A stretch of DNA of 50,562 nucleotides from Methanobrevibacter millerae (lineage in GTDB: Archaea; Methanobacteriota; Methanobacteria; Methanobacteriales; Methanobacteriaceae): contig NZ_FMXB01000022.1 of assembly GCF_900103415.1 (NCBI RefSeq), positions 1-50,562 of the forward strand. Direction: 5' to 3'. A program made the position numbers and the translations under genes. This document shows, piece after piece, positions 17,696 to 26,966 of this stretch. The stretch's first letter is position 1. Each line of letters opens with the position of its first letter. The notes below the pieces were generated by a model that was given only the letters and a program-made list of their open reading frames with translations, searched no databases and was not told the DNA's origin.

Positions 17696-19340
17696 ATCTT
17701 CTTATTTTTATTGCTTCGGCGAAGTATTCGTTGAAGAATTTTCTATTTCTATAAAACAGTTTTTTAAAATCGGCATCGATAATGTACATGTCACAGTAAT
17801 CGTCCTTATCCCTGATGCCTCTGCCGTAAGCCTGCATTATAGCCATTACCGCCTGATAGTAATACCATGAATTGTCTAAAGATTTTCTGTATTTTACCTG
17901 CTCATTAAGCTGAGGATAGGGAACCTTGAATATTATCTGGAACCTGCACAGGTCTCCCTTCAGGTCGACTCCATCCTTGATTGAAGCTCCTATCAGTATT
18001 TCATCATCATTGCTTTCGTTGAATTCCCTTAACACTTCGTTTCTTGACTCTCCGCCGACGAATACAAGATTATATTGCCTTAAGTTATCCATTATCCAGA
18101 ATGCCTGCTCGTTTGACGAGGTGTGAATCGCCCCCTTCTGATTGGGATACTTATCGATTATTTCCCTGATTTTAGAAATCGCCTTTTCGTTTTTCCATCT
18201 TGGAGTTCCCCTGAGCTTTCCGCTCATGTTGGCAACAAAATCAATGTAAATCGGCCTGTTTGAAACTTCAAAGGGACTTTTTTCATAGATATAATAGGTA
18301 TTATCCGGATTGATGTTGTTCCATTGGCAGAACTTGTGCATGTCCCCCAGCGTTCCGGTTAAAAATATCCTGATATTACCGAAGCTCAAGAGATTCTGCG
18401 TGGCGTCTGAAACCGAATAGGGCTTGAATTCAGCTGAAATATCCATCTTATTGGTCTTAATTAACTTGTATTCGGGCAGATCAATGATTAAATCACCGCT
18501 TTCCAGTCCAAGCATTATTGAGTTGAAATCCTTCATGTCGCTTTCAAGCTTTTGCTTTTCGATGAAATCGTTGCTTGAATACTTTGAAGGGTCGCTTTCA
18601 AACTCATCCAGAGTTACCTGAACGTCCTTTCCTGTTCCTTCAATCTTTTTAATCTGCTCGCTGCATTCACTCACGAGCTTTTTGCACACTTCAATCCAGT
18701 GCTCGGAACTGCTTTTAACGATTGAATAGGACTTTTCCCCATTCATTAGCTCTTCAAAAATATCTATTCCGAATTTTGTTGAAATGTGTTCACGATTCAG
18801 GATATGGGAAGAAAGCATCAGCATTTTTCGCTCAAGGTTGTGGGCCTCATCTAAAATCAGCAATTCTCTGGGATCAAGCATTCCATTGTCCACGCCTACC
18901 CTATAGAGGAAATCATAGTTGGTGATGACGTTTTTTGACTTTTTGGCTTCTCTAAAAGCGACCTGAAAGGGACAGTCCCCGCATTTTGCCAGATTGTACT
19001 CCGATTTGATGCAGAAGTCACAGGTTCCCTTATAGTTGCACGGATAGTTGCCCTTTCCCTTAATTTCAACCAGCATATCTTCAAAATCATATAAGTATTG
19101 CTCCTGAAGCTGCTTTGTCATGGTTAATATATAGGAATCCTCATACATGTTGGCAAGGGTTGTTGCGATTGCGGATTTTCCTATGCCCGTTCCTGCTTCG
19201 AGAATGATGTTTTTATAGCCTTCGCCGATTGCGAAGTTAATTTTGTTAATCAGCTTTATTTGGGTGTTTCTCGGATGGTGTGCGGTTAATGACCAGTGAA
19301 TCATCCAGTCCAGATTTGAATTGCTATTCTCTTTTTTCAA
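17694..19340 (-). CDS. ATP-dependent DNA helicase, XPD/DinG family with Fe-S cluster motif
   Basis: 548-aa superfamily 2 helicase. Walker A GTGIGKS (50-56) and DEAH (164-167) flank a cysteine group C101, C107, C110, C120 and C123. Four of these are in the place of the [4Fe-4S] cluster ligands of XPD and DinG. The C-terminal helicase domain includes FVGGESRNEVL, GASIKDGVDLKGD and MQAYGRGIRDKDD (motif VI). It should unwind DNA 5'-3', probably in repair. It is shorter than bacterial DinG (about 700 aa) and close to archaeal XPD-like proteins. Confidence 0.87.
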   Translation of the reverse strand: MKKENSNSNLDWMIHWSLTAHHPRNTQIKLINKINFAIGEGYKNIILEAGTGIGKSAIATTLANMYEDSYILTMTKQLQEQYLYDFEDMLVEIKGKGNYPCNYKGTCDFCIKSEYNLAKCGDCPFQVAFREAKKSKNVITNYDFLYRVGVDNGMLDPRELLILDEAHNLERKMLMLSSHILNREHISTKFGIDIFEELMNGEKSYSIVKSSSEHWIEVCKKLVSECSEQIKKIEGTGKDVQVTLDEFESDPSKYSSNDFIEKQKLESDMKDFNSIMLGLESGDLIIDLPEYKLIKTNKMDISAEFKPYSVSDATQNLLSFGNIRIFLTGTLGDMHKFCQWNNINPDNTYYIYEKSPFEVSNRPIYIDFVANMSGKLRGTPRWKNEKAISKIREIIDKYPNQKGAIHTSSNEQAFWIMDNLRQYNLVFVGGESRNEVLREFNESNDDEILIGASIKDGVDLKGDLCRFQIIFKVPYPQLNEQVKYRKSLDNSWYYYQAVMAIMQAYGRGIRDKDDYCDMYIIDADFKKLFYRNRKFFNEYFAEAIKIRR

Positions 19341-19460
19341 GTTAATCCCTACTCACAAGATATTCACAATTAGCATTTTGTATCCTAAAATATTTAAAAG
19401 TTTATAAAATTTAAAAATAAATATCAATATAAGAAATCAAAATTTTGAGGCATGATATTA

Positions 19461-19916
19461 ATGAAAATCTATCATGGAAGTACAGTAACTGTAAAAAAAC
19501 CTGAAATCCGGATTGAAAAATTCAATAAAGACTTCTATTTTGGTTTTTACTGTACAATAATGGAAGAACAGGCCATCCGTTGGGCAACAAGATTTGGAAA
19601 TGGAATTGTTAATGTATATGAATATGAGCCTGATGATTCATTAAAAATTCTCAAATTTGAAAAGATGACTGAAGAATGGCTTGATTTTATCATAGCCTGT
19701 AGAAGCGGTACCCCTCATGATTGGGATATTGTTGAAGGCCCAATGGCTGATGATACCATTTATAACTATATTCAGGAATTTAAAGACGGTAAAATTTCAA
19801 GAGAAGCATTCTGGGCATTGGTAAAATTCAGATACCCGACACACCAAATTTGTTTTAACACTGAAAACGCGCTTAAAACGATAAAATTCATTGAATCGAG
19901 GGAAGTTCATGGATAA
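19461..19916 (+). CDS. DUF3990 protein, ADP-ribosyltransferase-like, possible toxin
   Basis: 151 aa from ATG 19461; the ATG at 19452 sits too close to the GAGG site. It matches the DUF3990 pattern: MKIYHGS at the start, F-x-F-G-F-Y-C-T, EQAIRWATR, EEWLDFI, DIVEGPMADD and PTHQICFNTENAL. H5, Y30 and Q129 fit the H-Y-[E/Q] arrangement of ART folds, as expected for a family thought to be ADP-ribosyltransferase-like. Its stop overlaps the next gene's start by 8 bases (19909-19916). DUF3990 genes commonly sit next to a small DUF3791 gene, and the pair is best read as toxin-antitoxin or defence. Activity is not shown. Confidence 0.72.
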   Translation: MKIYHGSTVTVKKPEIRIEKFNKDFYFGFYCTIMEEQAIRWATRFGNGIVNVYEYEPDDSLKILKFEKMTEEWLDFIIACRSGTPHDWDIVEGPMADDTIYNYIQEFKDGKISREAFWALVKFRYPTHQICFNTENALKTIKFIESREVHG

Positions 19917-20349
19917 GAATAACAATTCACTATTTTATACCTGCAGTTTAATTGAATTCATCTCAAGACAAACAAAAAATAATAGAAAGGATATTGTTTC
20001 ATATTTGGGTGAAGATTTAAAAAGAATTTATGATTATGAAGATGTTTTTCATTGCGAACCTATTGAGAAAGTGGCCGATGATTTTATAAATAGGAACAGT
20101 ATTCCTGATGGAGAATTTGATAACATTTCAACATGCAAATACAATGTTCCGGACTATTGGGAAATTGGAGAAGTATTTGAAAGGCTCATTGAAGATATTT
20201 ATGATGAAAAAGATGTTTTTAAAGGAATCGTTGAAGTATACTCTTCATGGCTAGCGGAAAAAATTCTGAATTTCAATTCTGACTTGTATTATCAGTCACG
20301 GGAATATTTGGCCGAATGCTTTAAAACTGGAAAAATTATTGTATCATAA
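19909..20349 (+). CDS. Partner of the DUF3990 gene, DUF3791-like N terminus, putative antitoxin
   Basis: 146 aa from ATG 19909, with a GAGGG site six bases upstream; it overlaps the DUF3990 stop by eight bases. The first 55 residues (FYTCSLIEFISRQTKNN...YDYEDVFHCEPIEKVADDF) follow the spacing of DUF3791: an aromatic-rich helix, then Y-x-x-V-x-H and an acidic helix. DUF3791 itself is only about 70 aa, so the acidic, helical C-terminal 90 residues are an extension or a separate domain. The tight overlap argues that the two proteins act together. The antitoxin role is inferred. Confidence 0.6.
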   Translation: MDKNNNSLFYTCSLIEFISRQTKNNRKDIVSYLGEDLKRIYDYEDVFHCEPIEKVADDFINRNSIPDGEFDNISTCKYNVPDYWEIGEVFERLIEDIYDEKDVFKGIVEVYSSWLAEKILNFNSDLYYQSREYLAECFKTGKIIVS

Positions 20350-20367
20350 TCACAAATATATAATCAT

Positions 20368-21078
20368 ATGACAAAAATCAGCCAATTACAGGAAATTATT
20401 GATTCCTCAGACAACATCGTCTTTTTCGGAGGAGCTGGAGTGTCAACTGAAAGCGGAATTCCCGACTTCAGAAGCGCCGACGGAATCTATTCCAAAAGTC
20501 CTGAGGAATTAGTCTCCCATACTTACTATATGGAACATACCGAAGAGTTTTTTGAGTTTTACAAGGAAAATCTAATCTTCAAGGATGCCAAGCCGAATCC
20601 TGCCCATTACAAGCTGGCAGAGCTTGAAAAGAAAGGAAAACTGAAAGCGGTAATTACCCAAAACATTGACGGGCTTCACCAGAAGGCAGGCTCTAAAAAC
20701 GTCATGGAGCTTCACGGAAGCGTTCACAGGAATTTCTGCCAGGTCTGCGATGAAAGCTATGACGTTGACTACATTTTAAAAAGCGAAGGAATTCCCAAAT
20801 GCGTCTGCGGAGGCATCATCAAGCCGGACGTCGTATTATACGAAGAGCCTTTAAACAACGCCGTTTTGAATTTTTCAATAAATTACATTCAAAACGCCGA
20901 AACGTTAATCATCGGAGGCACGTCACTTGTGGTTTATCCGGCAGCTGGCCTAATCAATTATTTCGGCGGGAAAAATCTGGTATTGATTAACAAAAGCCCA
21001 ACGCCTTATGACAATTTGGCCACTTTAGTCATTAATGACGCCATAGGCGAGGTTTTCTCAAAAATTGATATAAGGTAG
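20368..21078 (+). CDS. SIR2-family NAD-dependent protein deacylase
   Basis: 236-aa sirtuin. The NAD-binding signature GAGVSTESGIPDFR (22-35), TQNID (97-101) and the catalytic His in ELHGS (H116) are all present. Zinc ligands are C124, C127, C145 and C147, the last pair spaced C-x-C. GGTSLVVYPAAGL and the final asparagine/NKSP region complete the Rossmann fold. It removes acetyl (or other acyl) groups from lysine using NAD+; a chromatin protein such as Alba is a known archaeal type of target. It is followed after 3 bp by a SNF2 gene, so the two are co-transcribed. Confidence 0.92.
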   Translation: MTKISQLQEIIDSSDNIVFFGGAGVSTESGIPDFRSADGIYSKSPEELVSHTYYMEHTEEFFEFYKENLIFKDAKPNPAHYKLAELEKKGKLKAVITQNIDGLHQKAGSKNVMELHGSVHRNFCQVCDESYDVDYILKSEGIPKCVCGGIIKPDVVLYEEPLNNAVLNFSINYIQNAETLIIGGTSLVVYPAAGLINYFGGKNLVLINKSPTPYDNLATLVINDAIGEVFSKIDIR

Positions 21079-21081
21079 ACT

Positions 21082-22566
21082 ATGGGATTTAAGTCAGAAA
21101 AGAAGAAACTGAAGGATTTAGCAAATAAATCGGAAATCTATGATGTTCCCAAATCACTGACTGGTGAATTAAGGCCTTATCAAAAGATTGGCTATTCATG
21201 GCTGGTTCAAAACATTAAAAATGGCTTCGGAAGCATTTTAGCCGACGATATGGGTCTGGGAAAGACAATTCAGGTTTTAACGACCATTCTTTATTTTAAG
21301 GAGAAAAATCTTTTAGAAACTGAACCGGCACTGATAATCGTTCCCCCGACATTAATTTCAAACTGGGAGCAGGAAATCAACAAGTTCACTCCCGAACTCT
21401 CATACTACATTTATCACGGCTCAAACAGGATTTTCCCAATAGACGATCATGATATCCTTTTAACATCCTACAGCGTCGTCCGCCTTGATTTGGAAATGTT
21501 TCTGGACAGAAAATGGTTCATCTGCGTGATCGATGAAGCCCAAAACATTAAAAATCCATCAACGCAGCAGACAAAGGCAATAAAGACAATTAACGCCTTC
21601 AACAAGATTGCCCTTACCGGTACGCCAATCGAAAACCGTCTGACGGATTACTGGTCTATTTTTGACTTTGTCAATAAAGGCTATCTTTCAACCCTTAATG
21701 ACTTTAAAACCAATTTCATAATGCCTATTGAAAGGATGGGTGATGAAAGCGTATTAGAAAAGCTTAAGACCATGGCCAAGCCCTTTGTTTTAAGAAGACT
21801 GAAAACCGATGAGGAGATTAAAAAGGAACTTCCCGAAAAGATCATCAATGACATCTACTGCGGGCTTACAAAAAAGCAGATTAAACTCTATAACGCCATA
21901 CTGGACGGGATATTTGAAGACTTGTCATATAAGGACGGCATTGAAAGAAGGGCGACTATCCTAAAGATACTGACTTCCCTTAAACAGACATGTAATCATC
22001 CTGCGCAATTCCTAAAAAGCGACAATCCTAAAATCAGGGAATCCGGGAAAATGGAGCTTCTCATTGACATTCTGGAAAATATCTTGAGTGCCGATGAAAA
22101 GGTACTGATTTTCACCCAATACGTTGAGATGGGAAAAATCATTCAAAAACTTGTTTCACAGAAATTGAAAACAGAAGTGCTGTTCCTTCACGGATCGCAG
22201 TCACTTAATGAAAAATCAGAGGTTATCGATACATTCCAGGAAAATCCCAACTATAAGATACTGGTTGCAACGCTTAAAACCGGCGGTACGGGTTTGAACT
22301 TGACGGCGGCGCAGAATGTCATTCACTACGATTTGTGGTGGAATCCGGCCATTGAAAATCAGGCAACTGACAGGGTGCACAGAATAGGACAGGAAAATGA
22401 CGTTATGGTATACCGCTTCATTACAAAGGGAACACTTGAGGAAAACATTGACGAAATAATTAAAAATAAAAAAGATCTGGCCGAAAAGGCAATAAGCACC
22501 GACAAGACCTTCATCACCGAACTGTCCAATGAAGAACTGAAAGAAATATTAAGGCTTAGACTATAA
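21082..22566 (+). CDS. SNF2-family DNA-dependent ATPase (compact)
   Basis: 494-aa SNF2/Rad54-like ATPase with DDMGLGKT (55-62), DEAQ (151-154) and ALTGTPIENRL. C-terminal GTGLNLTAAQNVIHYDLWWNPA and ATDRVHRIGQ (motif VI) follow. It is only the two-lobed motor. Many prokaryotic SNF2 proteins are near 1000 aa, with N-terminal SWIM or SNF2-associated regions that are missing here. SNF2 motors move on double-stranded DNA and displace proteins. The Sir2 stop codon lies in its ribosome binding region (AAGGTAG), so translation is likely coupled. The last six bases overlap sfsA on the other strand. Confidence 0.9.
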   Translation: MGFKSEKKKLKDLANKSEIYDVPKSLTGELRPYQKIGYSWLVQNIKNGFGSILADDMGLGKTIQVLTTILYFKEKNLLETEPALIIVPPTLISNWEQEINKFTPELSYYIYHGSNRIFPIDDHDILLTSYSVVRLDLEMFLDRKWFICVIDEAQNIKNPSTQQTKAIKTINAFNKIALTGTPIENRLTDYWSIFDFVNKGYLSTLNDFKTNFIMPIERMGDESVLEKLKTMAKPFVLRRLKTDEEIKKELPEKIINDIYCGLTKKQIKLYNAILDGIFEDLSYKDGIERRATILKILTSLKQTCNHPAQFLKSDNPKIRESGKMELLIDILENILSADEKVLIFTQYVEMGKIIQKLVSQKLKTEVLFLHGSQSLNEKSEVIDTFQENPNYKILVATLKTGGTGLNLTAAQNVIHYDLWWNPAIENQATDRVHRIGQENDVMVYRFITKGTLEENIDEIIKNKKDLAEKAISTDKTFITELSNEELKEILRLRL

Positions 22567-23280
22567 TTCGGACAGGTCAAAGTCGATGGGTTGAGGCACT
22601 AGCTTAATCTCATCAATGGAGTTTTCACATGTGTAAACGAGTATTTCAACGCCGTTTTCATAGGCTTCGTTAAGCGTTTTTGAAAATACAGGGTCGTTTT
22701 CCCAGTTGGGCCTGAATGACGTTGCCAGAGGATGCTGAATCAGGAAAAACACGACTGCCCTGAAACCGTCCTTTTTTAATTTTATCAATTCTTTAAGGTG
22801 CTTTGTTCCTCTTTCTGTTGGAGCATCGGGAAATCTCGCTTCACGACCGACAACTAATGTCACTCCCTTTACTTCAACGAAGCACGGCTCTTCTAAAAAG
22901 CTCATTCCGCAGCAGTCGTCAACTTCGTTTGCCAAGTATATATCTATGCGTGAATTTCCGATTGTCTTTTCCCTTTGATGATATGAATAGCCTGAAAGCT
23001 CCTTTATTTTACCACTTTTAATTGCATCATATACAATGCTGTTGGCTTCCTGCGAGTAAATTGATACGAGCTCACCACGGTTTTCAACGAAGTGAAGTGA
23101 AAACTTCGTCTTTCTTTTCGGATTGTCTGAAGGCTCAAGCCAGACCACCGCATCTTCCACCAAAAGCTCCTTGCAACGTCCTGTGTTTGGAACGTGAGCT
23201 ATTTCAAGCTTTCCGTCAACTTCAACTTCAGCTATGAAGCGGTTCGGTCTTCTTTTAAATATTCCCTTAACGCATTCCAT
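22561..23280 (-). CDS. sfsA: SfsA family protein (sugar fermentation stimulation homologue)
   Basis: 239-aa protein with the SfsA architecture: an N-terminal OB-like part (KRRPNRFIAEVEVDGK...AHVPNTGRC) and a PD-(D/E)XK-like C-terminal domain. Conserved residues are in RIDIYL, PCFVEVKGVTL and ARFPDAPTERGTKHL. The fold suggests DNA binding or cleavage, but the family's function is not settled. It overlaps the next gene upstream (nnrDE) by 14 bases and may be translated with it. Confidence 0.88.
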   Translation of the reverse strand: MECVKGIFKRRPNRFIAEVEVDGKLEIAHVPNTGRCKELLVEDAVVWLEPSDNPKRKTKFSLHFVENRGELVSIYSQEANSIVYDAIKSGKIKELSGYSYHQREKTIGNSRIDIYLANEVDDCCGMSFLEEPCFVEVKGVTLVVGREARFPDAPTERGTKHLKELIKLKKDGFRAVVFFLIQHPLATSFRPNWENDPVFSKTLNEAYENGVEILVYTCENSIDEIKLVPQPIDFDLSEL

Positions 23281-24787
23281 TTTTAATCACAAATCCGATG
23301 TATGAAACAAGGTCGCTTGCTGAAAAGCCGTTTCCATTATTTTTATAGGCCTCTTCACCTGCAAGGCCGTTAATGAAGACTCCGAGGCATGCGCTGTCAA
23401 AAGGAGTCAAGTCTTTAGACATTAATGCCGTGATAATGCCTGCAAGAACATCTCCGGTTCCCCCAACGGTCATTCCGGCATTTCCAGAGCGATTGATTCT
23501 GAATTTATTGCCTGATAAAATCAAATCATTCTTTCCCTTAACGACCACGCAGCCGTTAATTTCTTTAATGACCCTTTGAAATTCAGTTATATTGTCATTA
23601 ACCTTATTGAAGTCATAGCTGTCCAAATCCAGCTTTAAATTCGTTTTAAAGAATTTATTGAATTCGGCCAGATGAGGCGTCAGTACGATGTTATCCTTAT
23701 TTTTAATCAGTGACAAGTCAACCTGCTTCAATCCGTCCGCATCAAGAACTATAGGCTTTTTGATTTTAGTAACTAAAACATTAAACAGTTTTGATGTTTC
23801 ATCGTTAATGGCTGAGCCCGGACCTATCAATACCGCATCGACCTTATCCGTTAACTCCAAAATATCATCCAGATGGCTTAAGCTTAAATAATCTCCATCT
23901 AAAGCCTTGACTATCAAATCGGGAGAGGCTGACTTGACTGCGGTTGAAGCGCTTTCAGGCGTTGCAACGTAAACCAAATCGACTCCACTTTTAAAAGCTG
24001 CCATTCCCGCAAGCGCAGGTGCTCCGTGATAGTCCGCGCTTCCGCCGATAATCAATATGGAACCGTTGTTTCCCTTGTGTGATGAATCGCTTCTCTTTTT
24101 AAGCCTTAAAAAATCACCGTAATTAATGAAATATTCCGCCTCCAAAGGAATTCCGATGTCTGCGGTAACAAGTCCACCGACAAGCTCCTCATCGGCATCG
24201 CGAACGCCAGTCTTGATTTTGTGAAAGCTTATGGTATAGTCAGGCACAACCGCCACGTCATTAATATCGCCGGTAAGTGGATCCATTCCTGACGGCACGT
24301 CAATGCTTATCTTAAGGCCTCGGGACTCGTTAATTACCTCAATGGCCTTCCTGACATTTTCCTGAAGATTTCCCTTGATTCCTGTACCAAGAATGCCGTC
24401 AACGATTATGAAGTCCTCATCGCTTTCAAGCCTAAAGTCTCCAACATTGCTCAAATCATGAATGGTTAACCTTGAAAGTCTCGGCTTCATGTTTACCAAC
24501 AGTTCATAGTTTATCCTTGCCTCTTTGGAATGTATATTGCTTTTAAGCATGTAAATGTCAACGTCATAGCCCCTGTTCAACAGATATCGTGCTGCAACGA
24601 ATGCGTCTCCGCCGTTTCCACCGGAACCCGTAAACATCACTACCTTTACGGGCTTTGAGAAAGTAAACACGGCTATTTTAGCCACTTCATCGCCCAATGA
24701 CTTTCCGGCGGATTCCATCAGGCACAGCCTTGACAATCCCAGGTATTCGCAGTTTGCATCGGTAACCATCATATCAATCGGATCCAT
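23267..24787 (-). CDS. nnr: Bifunctional NAD(P)H-hydrate epimerase/ADP-dependent dehydratase
   Basis: 506-aa fusion that repairs damaged, hydrated NAD(P)H. The N-terminal YjeF domain (about 1-215) has GSGGNGGDAFVAARYL and DVPSGMDPLTG and epimerises the R form. The C-terminal ribokinase-like domain (about 225-500) has GGSADYHGAPALAGMAA and the GGTGDVLAG motif and dehydrates the S form using ADP. Fusion of the two is the common archaeal and bacterial arrangement. A GGTGA site supports the ATG at 24787. It is divergent from a K+ channel gene. Confidence 0.93.
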   Translation of the reverse strand: MDPIDMMVTDANCEYLGLSRLCLMESAGKSLGDEVAKIAVFTFSKPVKVVMFTGSGGNGGDAFVAARYLLNRGYDVDIYMLKSNIHSKEARINYELLVNMKPRLSRLTIHDLSNVGDFRLESDEDFIIVDGILGTGIKGNLQENVRKAIEVINESRGLKISIDVPSGMDPLTGDINDVAVVPDYTISFHKIKTGVRDADEELVGGLVTADIGIPLEAEYFINYGDFLRLKKRSDSSHKGNNGSILIIGGSADYHGAPALAGMAAFKSGVDLVYVATPESASTAVKSASPDLIVKALDGDYLSLSHLDDILELTDKVDAVLIGPGSAINDETSKLFNVLVTKIKKPIVLDADGLKQVDLSLIKNKDNIVLTPHLAEFNKFFKTNLKLDLDSYDFNKVNDNITEFQRVIKEINGCVVVKGKNDLILSGNKFRINRSGNAGMTVGGTGDVLAGIITALMSKDLTPFDSACLGVFINGLAGEEAYKNNGNGFSASDLVSYIGFVIKNGMR

Positions 24788-24817
24788 ATTAATTCACCTA
24801 AATTTTAATATGATAGT

Positions 24818-24830
24818 TATAAATAAATAT
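24818..24830 (+). promoter_or_regulatory. TATA region for the K+ channel gene
   Basis: TTATAAATAAATA lies about 30-40 bases before the ATG at 24858, which carries an AAGGA binding site. The upstream in-frame ATG at 24810 would lie before this TATA element, a further reason to reject it. Confidence 0.45.
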
Positions 24831-24857
24831 AATTATCCCAATTTAAGGAAAAAGCAT

Positions 24858-25994
24858 ATGAGAAAAATAACATTCAAACTATTGACAAAAATGCCCACGA
24901 GACACGTGACAAACGGAATAATACTAATTGCACTGCTTTTTGCATATGGAATTATCGGTTCCTATTTCATTATGGGCTTGAATTTTGTCGATTCTGTTTA
25001 TTATTCAGTCAGTACTATGGCAACGGTCGGTTATGGAGATTACGTTCCCAAAACCGGAATCGAAAAGATATTTGCAACGACCCTCGCATTGGGAGGAGTT
25101 GCGCTGCTTGCTTACGTATTCAATATTATTTTAACGAGTTTTCAGGAGCGAATGAGTAAATATTCAAAAGGGGCTAGACGAATGAGAGCGATTGACGAAA
25201 TGGACGATTATTATATCCTTTGCGGTTATGGAAGAGTTGGAAAAGTGGTTTATGATGAGCTTAACAAAAGACAGCAGAACGTGATTATTTTTGAAAAGAA
25301 TGAGGAGATAAGCGAAGACATTAAGGAAAACCACTCTACTGTGGTTTTAAATAAGGATGCTACCGAAGACAGTACGATAGCTGAATTGGCCAGTGAAAAG
25401 TGCAAAAGCGTAATCATAAGTACCGGAGATGACGTTACCAACCTCTTTATTGTCCTGACGATAAGGGAAAGCAATCCCGACGCATGGATCGTTTCAAGAG
25501 TAAGCAAGGCCGAAAACTTCAGTCGCCTCAGAAAGGCCGGAGCGGACAAGCTCGTTTCACCGGAACTCATCGGAGGAAAAGATTTATATCTTGAATCCGC
25601 AATGCCCCACCTCCTAAGATTAACCGTCCAGCACGGCCCAGACGAGATTTTAAGCGAATTTGAAGTCATCACCAAACACGGCTGCACGCTTGAAAACGTC
25701 GACTACCACATTCCAGGAATAAAAACACCGCTGAGCCGAAAGCTTCAGTCAAGCGACTTTAAGGACGGAACAAAATACGATGATTATCTAAAGCGCAATA
25801 AGGATGCAAAGGAAGCTCTTGAAAACCTCTACAACGGCGTCAACAATATCCATTCCCACTGGATTTCAGGTCCGAACAGGAAAATACTTAAAAATCTGGT
25901 GAGAGACCTGGAAGAACATGAAAAGATTATCGGTAAAAACCTCACAAATGAGGAAATAGCTGAAATAACAAAAAAAGAAAATAGTAGAGAGTAA
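24858..25994 (+). CDS. MthK/Kch-like potassium channel with RCK domain
   Basis: 378 aa from ATG 24858. Two membrane helices (about residues 20-40 and 70-95) flank a pore loop with the selectivity filter TVGYG (56-60), so it is a K+ channel. A cytoplasmic RCK/TrkA-N domain follows (YYILCGYGRVGKVVYDEL, about 117-134), then a longer C-terminal region that ends in charged helices. The ligand is unknown. Its gene ends in a hairpin shared with the convergent ftr gene. A TrkH-TrkA uptake pair lies 2 kb downstream, so K+ genes are clustered. Confidence 0.9.
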   Translation: MRKITFKLLTKMPTRHVTNGIILIALLFAYGIIGSYFIMGLNFVDSVYYSVSTMATVGYGDYVPKTGIEKIFATTLALGGVALLAYVFNIILTSFQERMSKYSKGARRMRAIDEMDDYYILCGYGRVGKVVYDELNKRQQNVIIFEKNEEISEDIKENHSTVVLNKDATEDSTIAELASEKCKSVIISTGDDVTNLFIVLTIRESNPDAWIVSRVSKAENFSRLRKAGADKLVSPELIGGKDLYLESAMPHLLRLTVQHGPDEILSEFEVITKHGCTLENVDYHIPGIKTPLSRKLQSSDFKDGTKYDDYLKRNKDAKEALENLYNGVNNIHSHWISGPNRKILKNLVRDLEEHEKIIGKNLTNEEIAEITKKENSRE

Positions 25995-26003
25995 ATCTCT
26001 CTA
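25985..26003. terminator. Hairpin shared by two convergent stop codons
   Basis: TAGAGAG (25985-25991) pairs perfectly with CTCTCTA (25997-26003) around the loop TAAAT. The loop holds the channel gene's TAA (25992-25994), and the right arm holds the ftr stop (TAG on the minus strand, 26003-26001). It is likely a bidirectional terminator. Confidence 0.5.
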
Positions 26004-26885
26004 GAATAATTCTTGTAAGTGAATTTGGTAAGGACCTAAACTTCCGCCATAGTTACCTGCACCAATTTCAATAACTCCAGGCACTTGACAAGCAGCTTCA
26101 ATACCTGCTTTCATAGCAGCTTTAACGGATTCTTCATCCACACCATCAATAACGATTTCCATATTACCGAATACATTTTCCGGTAATTCAGTTTCTACTT
26201 GATCTTTTAAAGTTACGCATTCTTTTTCGTTGGTAGATGCACTCATGAAAGAGTATTTGGAACCTGTTTTTGAACCAGAAGCGACCATACCACCAGAGAA
26301 AGGAGTGATTACACCAGGAATAGCATGAATAGCATCAACAGCAGCTTCAGCTGCAACAATAGAAGTCATTTGACTGTCACCCATGATGAAGAAATTTCCA
26401 CCTGCTACACCATCTTTCCATCCCATTTCATCTTCCACTAAGAAGTCACCAGACATAATAGGAATTACATGCATTTTTTTACCATTTACATCTTTTTCAG
26501 TTTCAAATCCGTCACCGAAGAACTTGAGTTGCTTTCCGGTTGGGAAGGATTCTTCACTTTCAAGAGCATTAAATGCTGCTGCAGTAGGAGCAGTTAAAAC
26601 ACATTGTCCAATCCTATCCATAATCTGTTCACCTAGAGCTTTTTTAGCCATGTGACAAATCATGATTGCATAACCAGGTCTTCCATCTGGGGATTCAGTT
26701 GGAGGAATATATTGGTCAATACCTGCTTCTGCAGGACATCCGATAACTGAAGTAGCAAATCCAGTAGCTTCAGTAGCTGCAATTTTAGCTAAATGTTTAG
26801 TAGCTGCAGTAATAATTAATCTAGATACTTTAATTCCGAAACCTTCAGCAAAGGTATCTTGTATTTTTACACCATTAATTTCCAT
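26001..26885 (-). CDS. ftr: Formylmethanofuran:tetrahydromethanopterin N-formyltransferase
   Basis: 294-aa enzyme of the second step of CO2-reducing methanogenesis, moving the formyl group from methanofuran to H4MPT in the cytoplasm. The sequence follows the Ftr family throughout: [57 protein letters not shown] and [15 protein letters not shown]. The ATG at 26885 with a GGTG site gives the family N terminus; a longer frame from 26909 does not. It is acidic, as usual for Ftr. Codons look optimised compared with neighbours, which fits high expression. Confidence 0.97.
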   Translation of the reverse strand: MEINGVKIQDTFAEGFGIKVSRLIITAATKHLAKIAATEATGFATSVIGCPAEAGIDQYIPPTESPDGRPGYAIMICHMAKKALGEQIMDRIGQCVLTAPTAAAFNALESEESFPTGKQLKFFGDGFETEKDVNGKKMHVIPIMSGDFLVEDEMGWKDGVAGGNFFIMGDSQMTSIVAAEAAVDAIHAIPGVITPFSGGMVASGSKTGSKYSFMSASTNEKECVTLKDQVETELPENVFGNMEIVIDGVDEESVKAAMKAGIEAACQVPGVIEIGAGNYGGSLGPYQIHLQELF

Positions 26886-26966
26886 AATTTCACCAATTAT
26901 ATAGTACAAAAAATTAATTTTTTGCTATTAGAATATATTAAAAAAAAATAAAATAAAGTTTTCTAT

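Noticed and set aside
24810-24857. 16-residue N-terminal extension of the K+ channel from ATG 24810
   Set aside because: It precedes the TATA region and lacks a ribosome site; the ATG at 24858 has AAGGA upstream.
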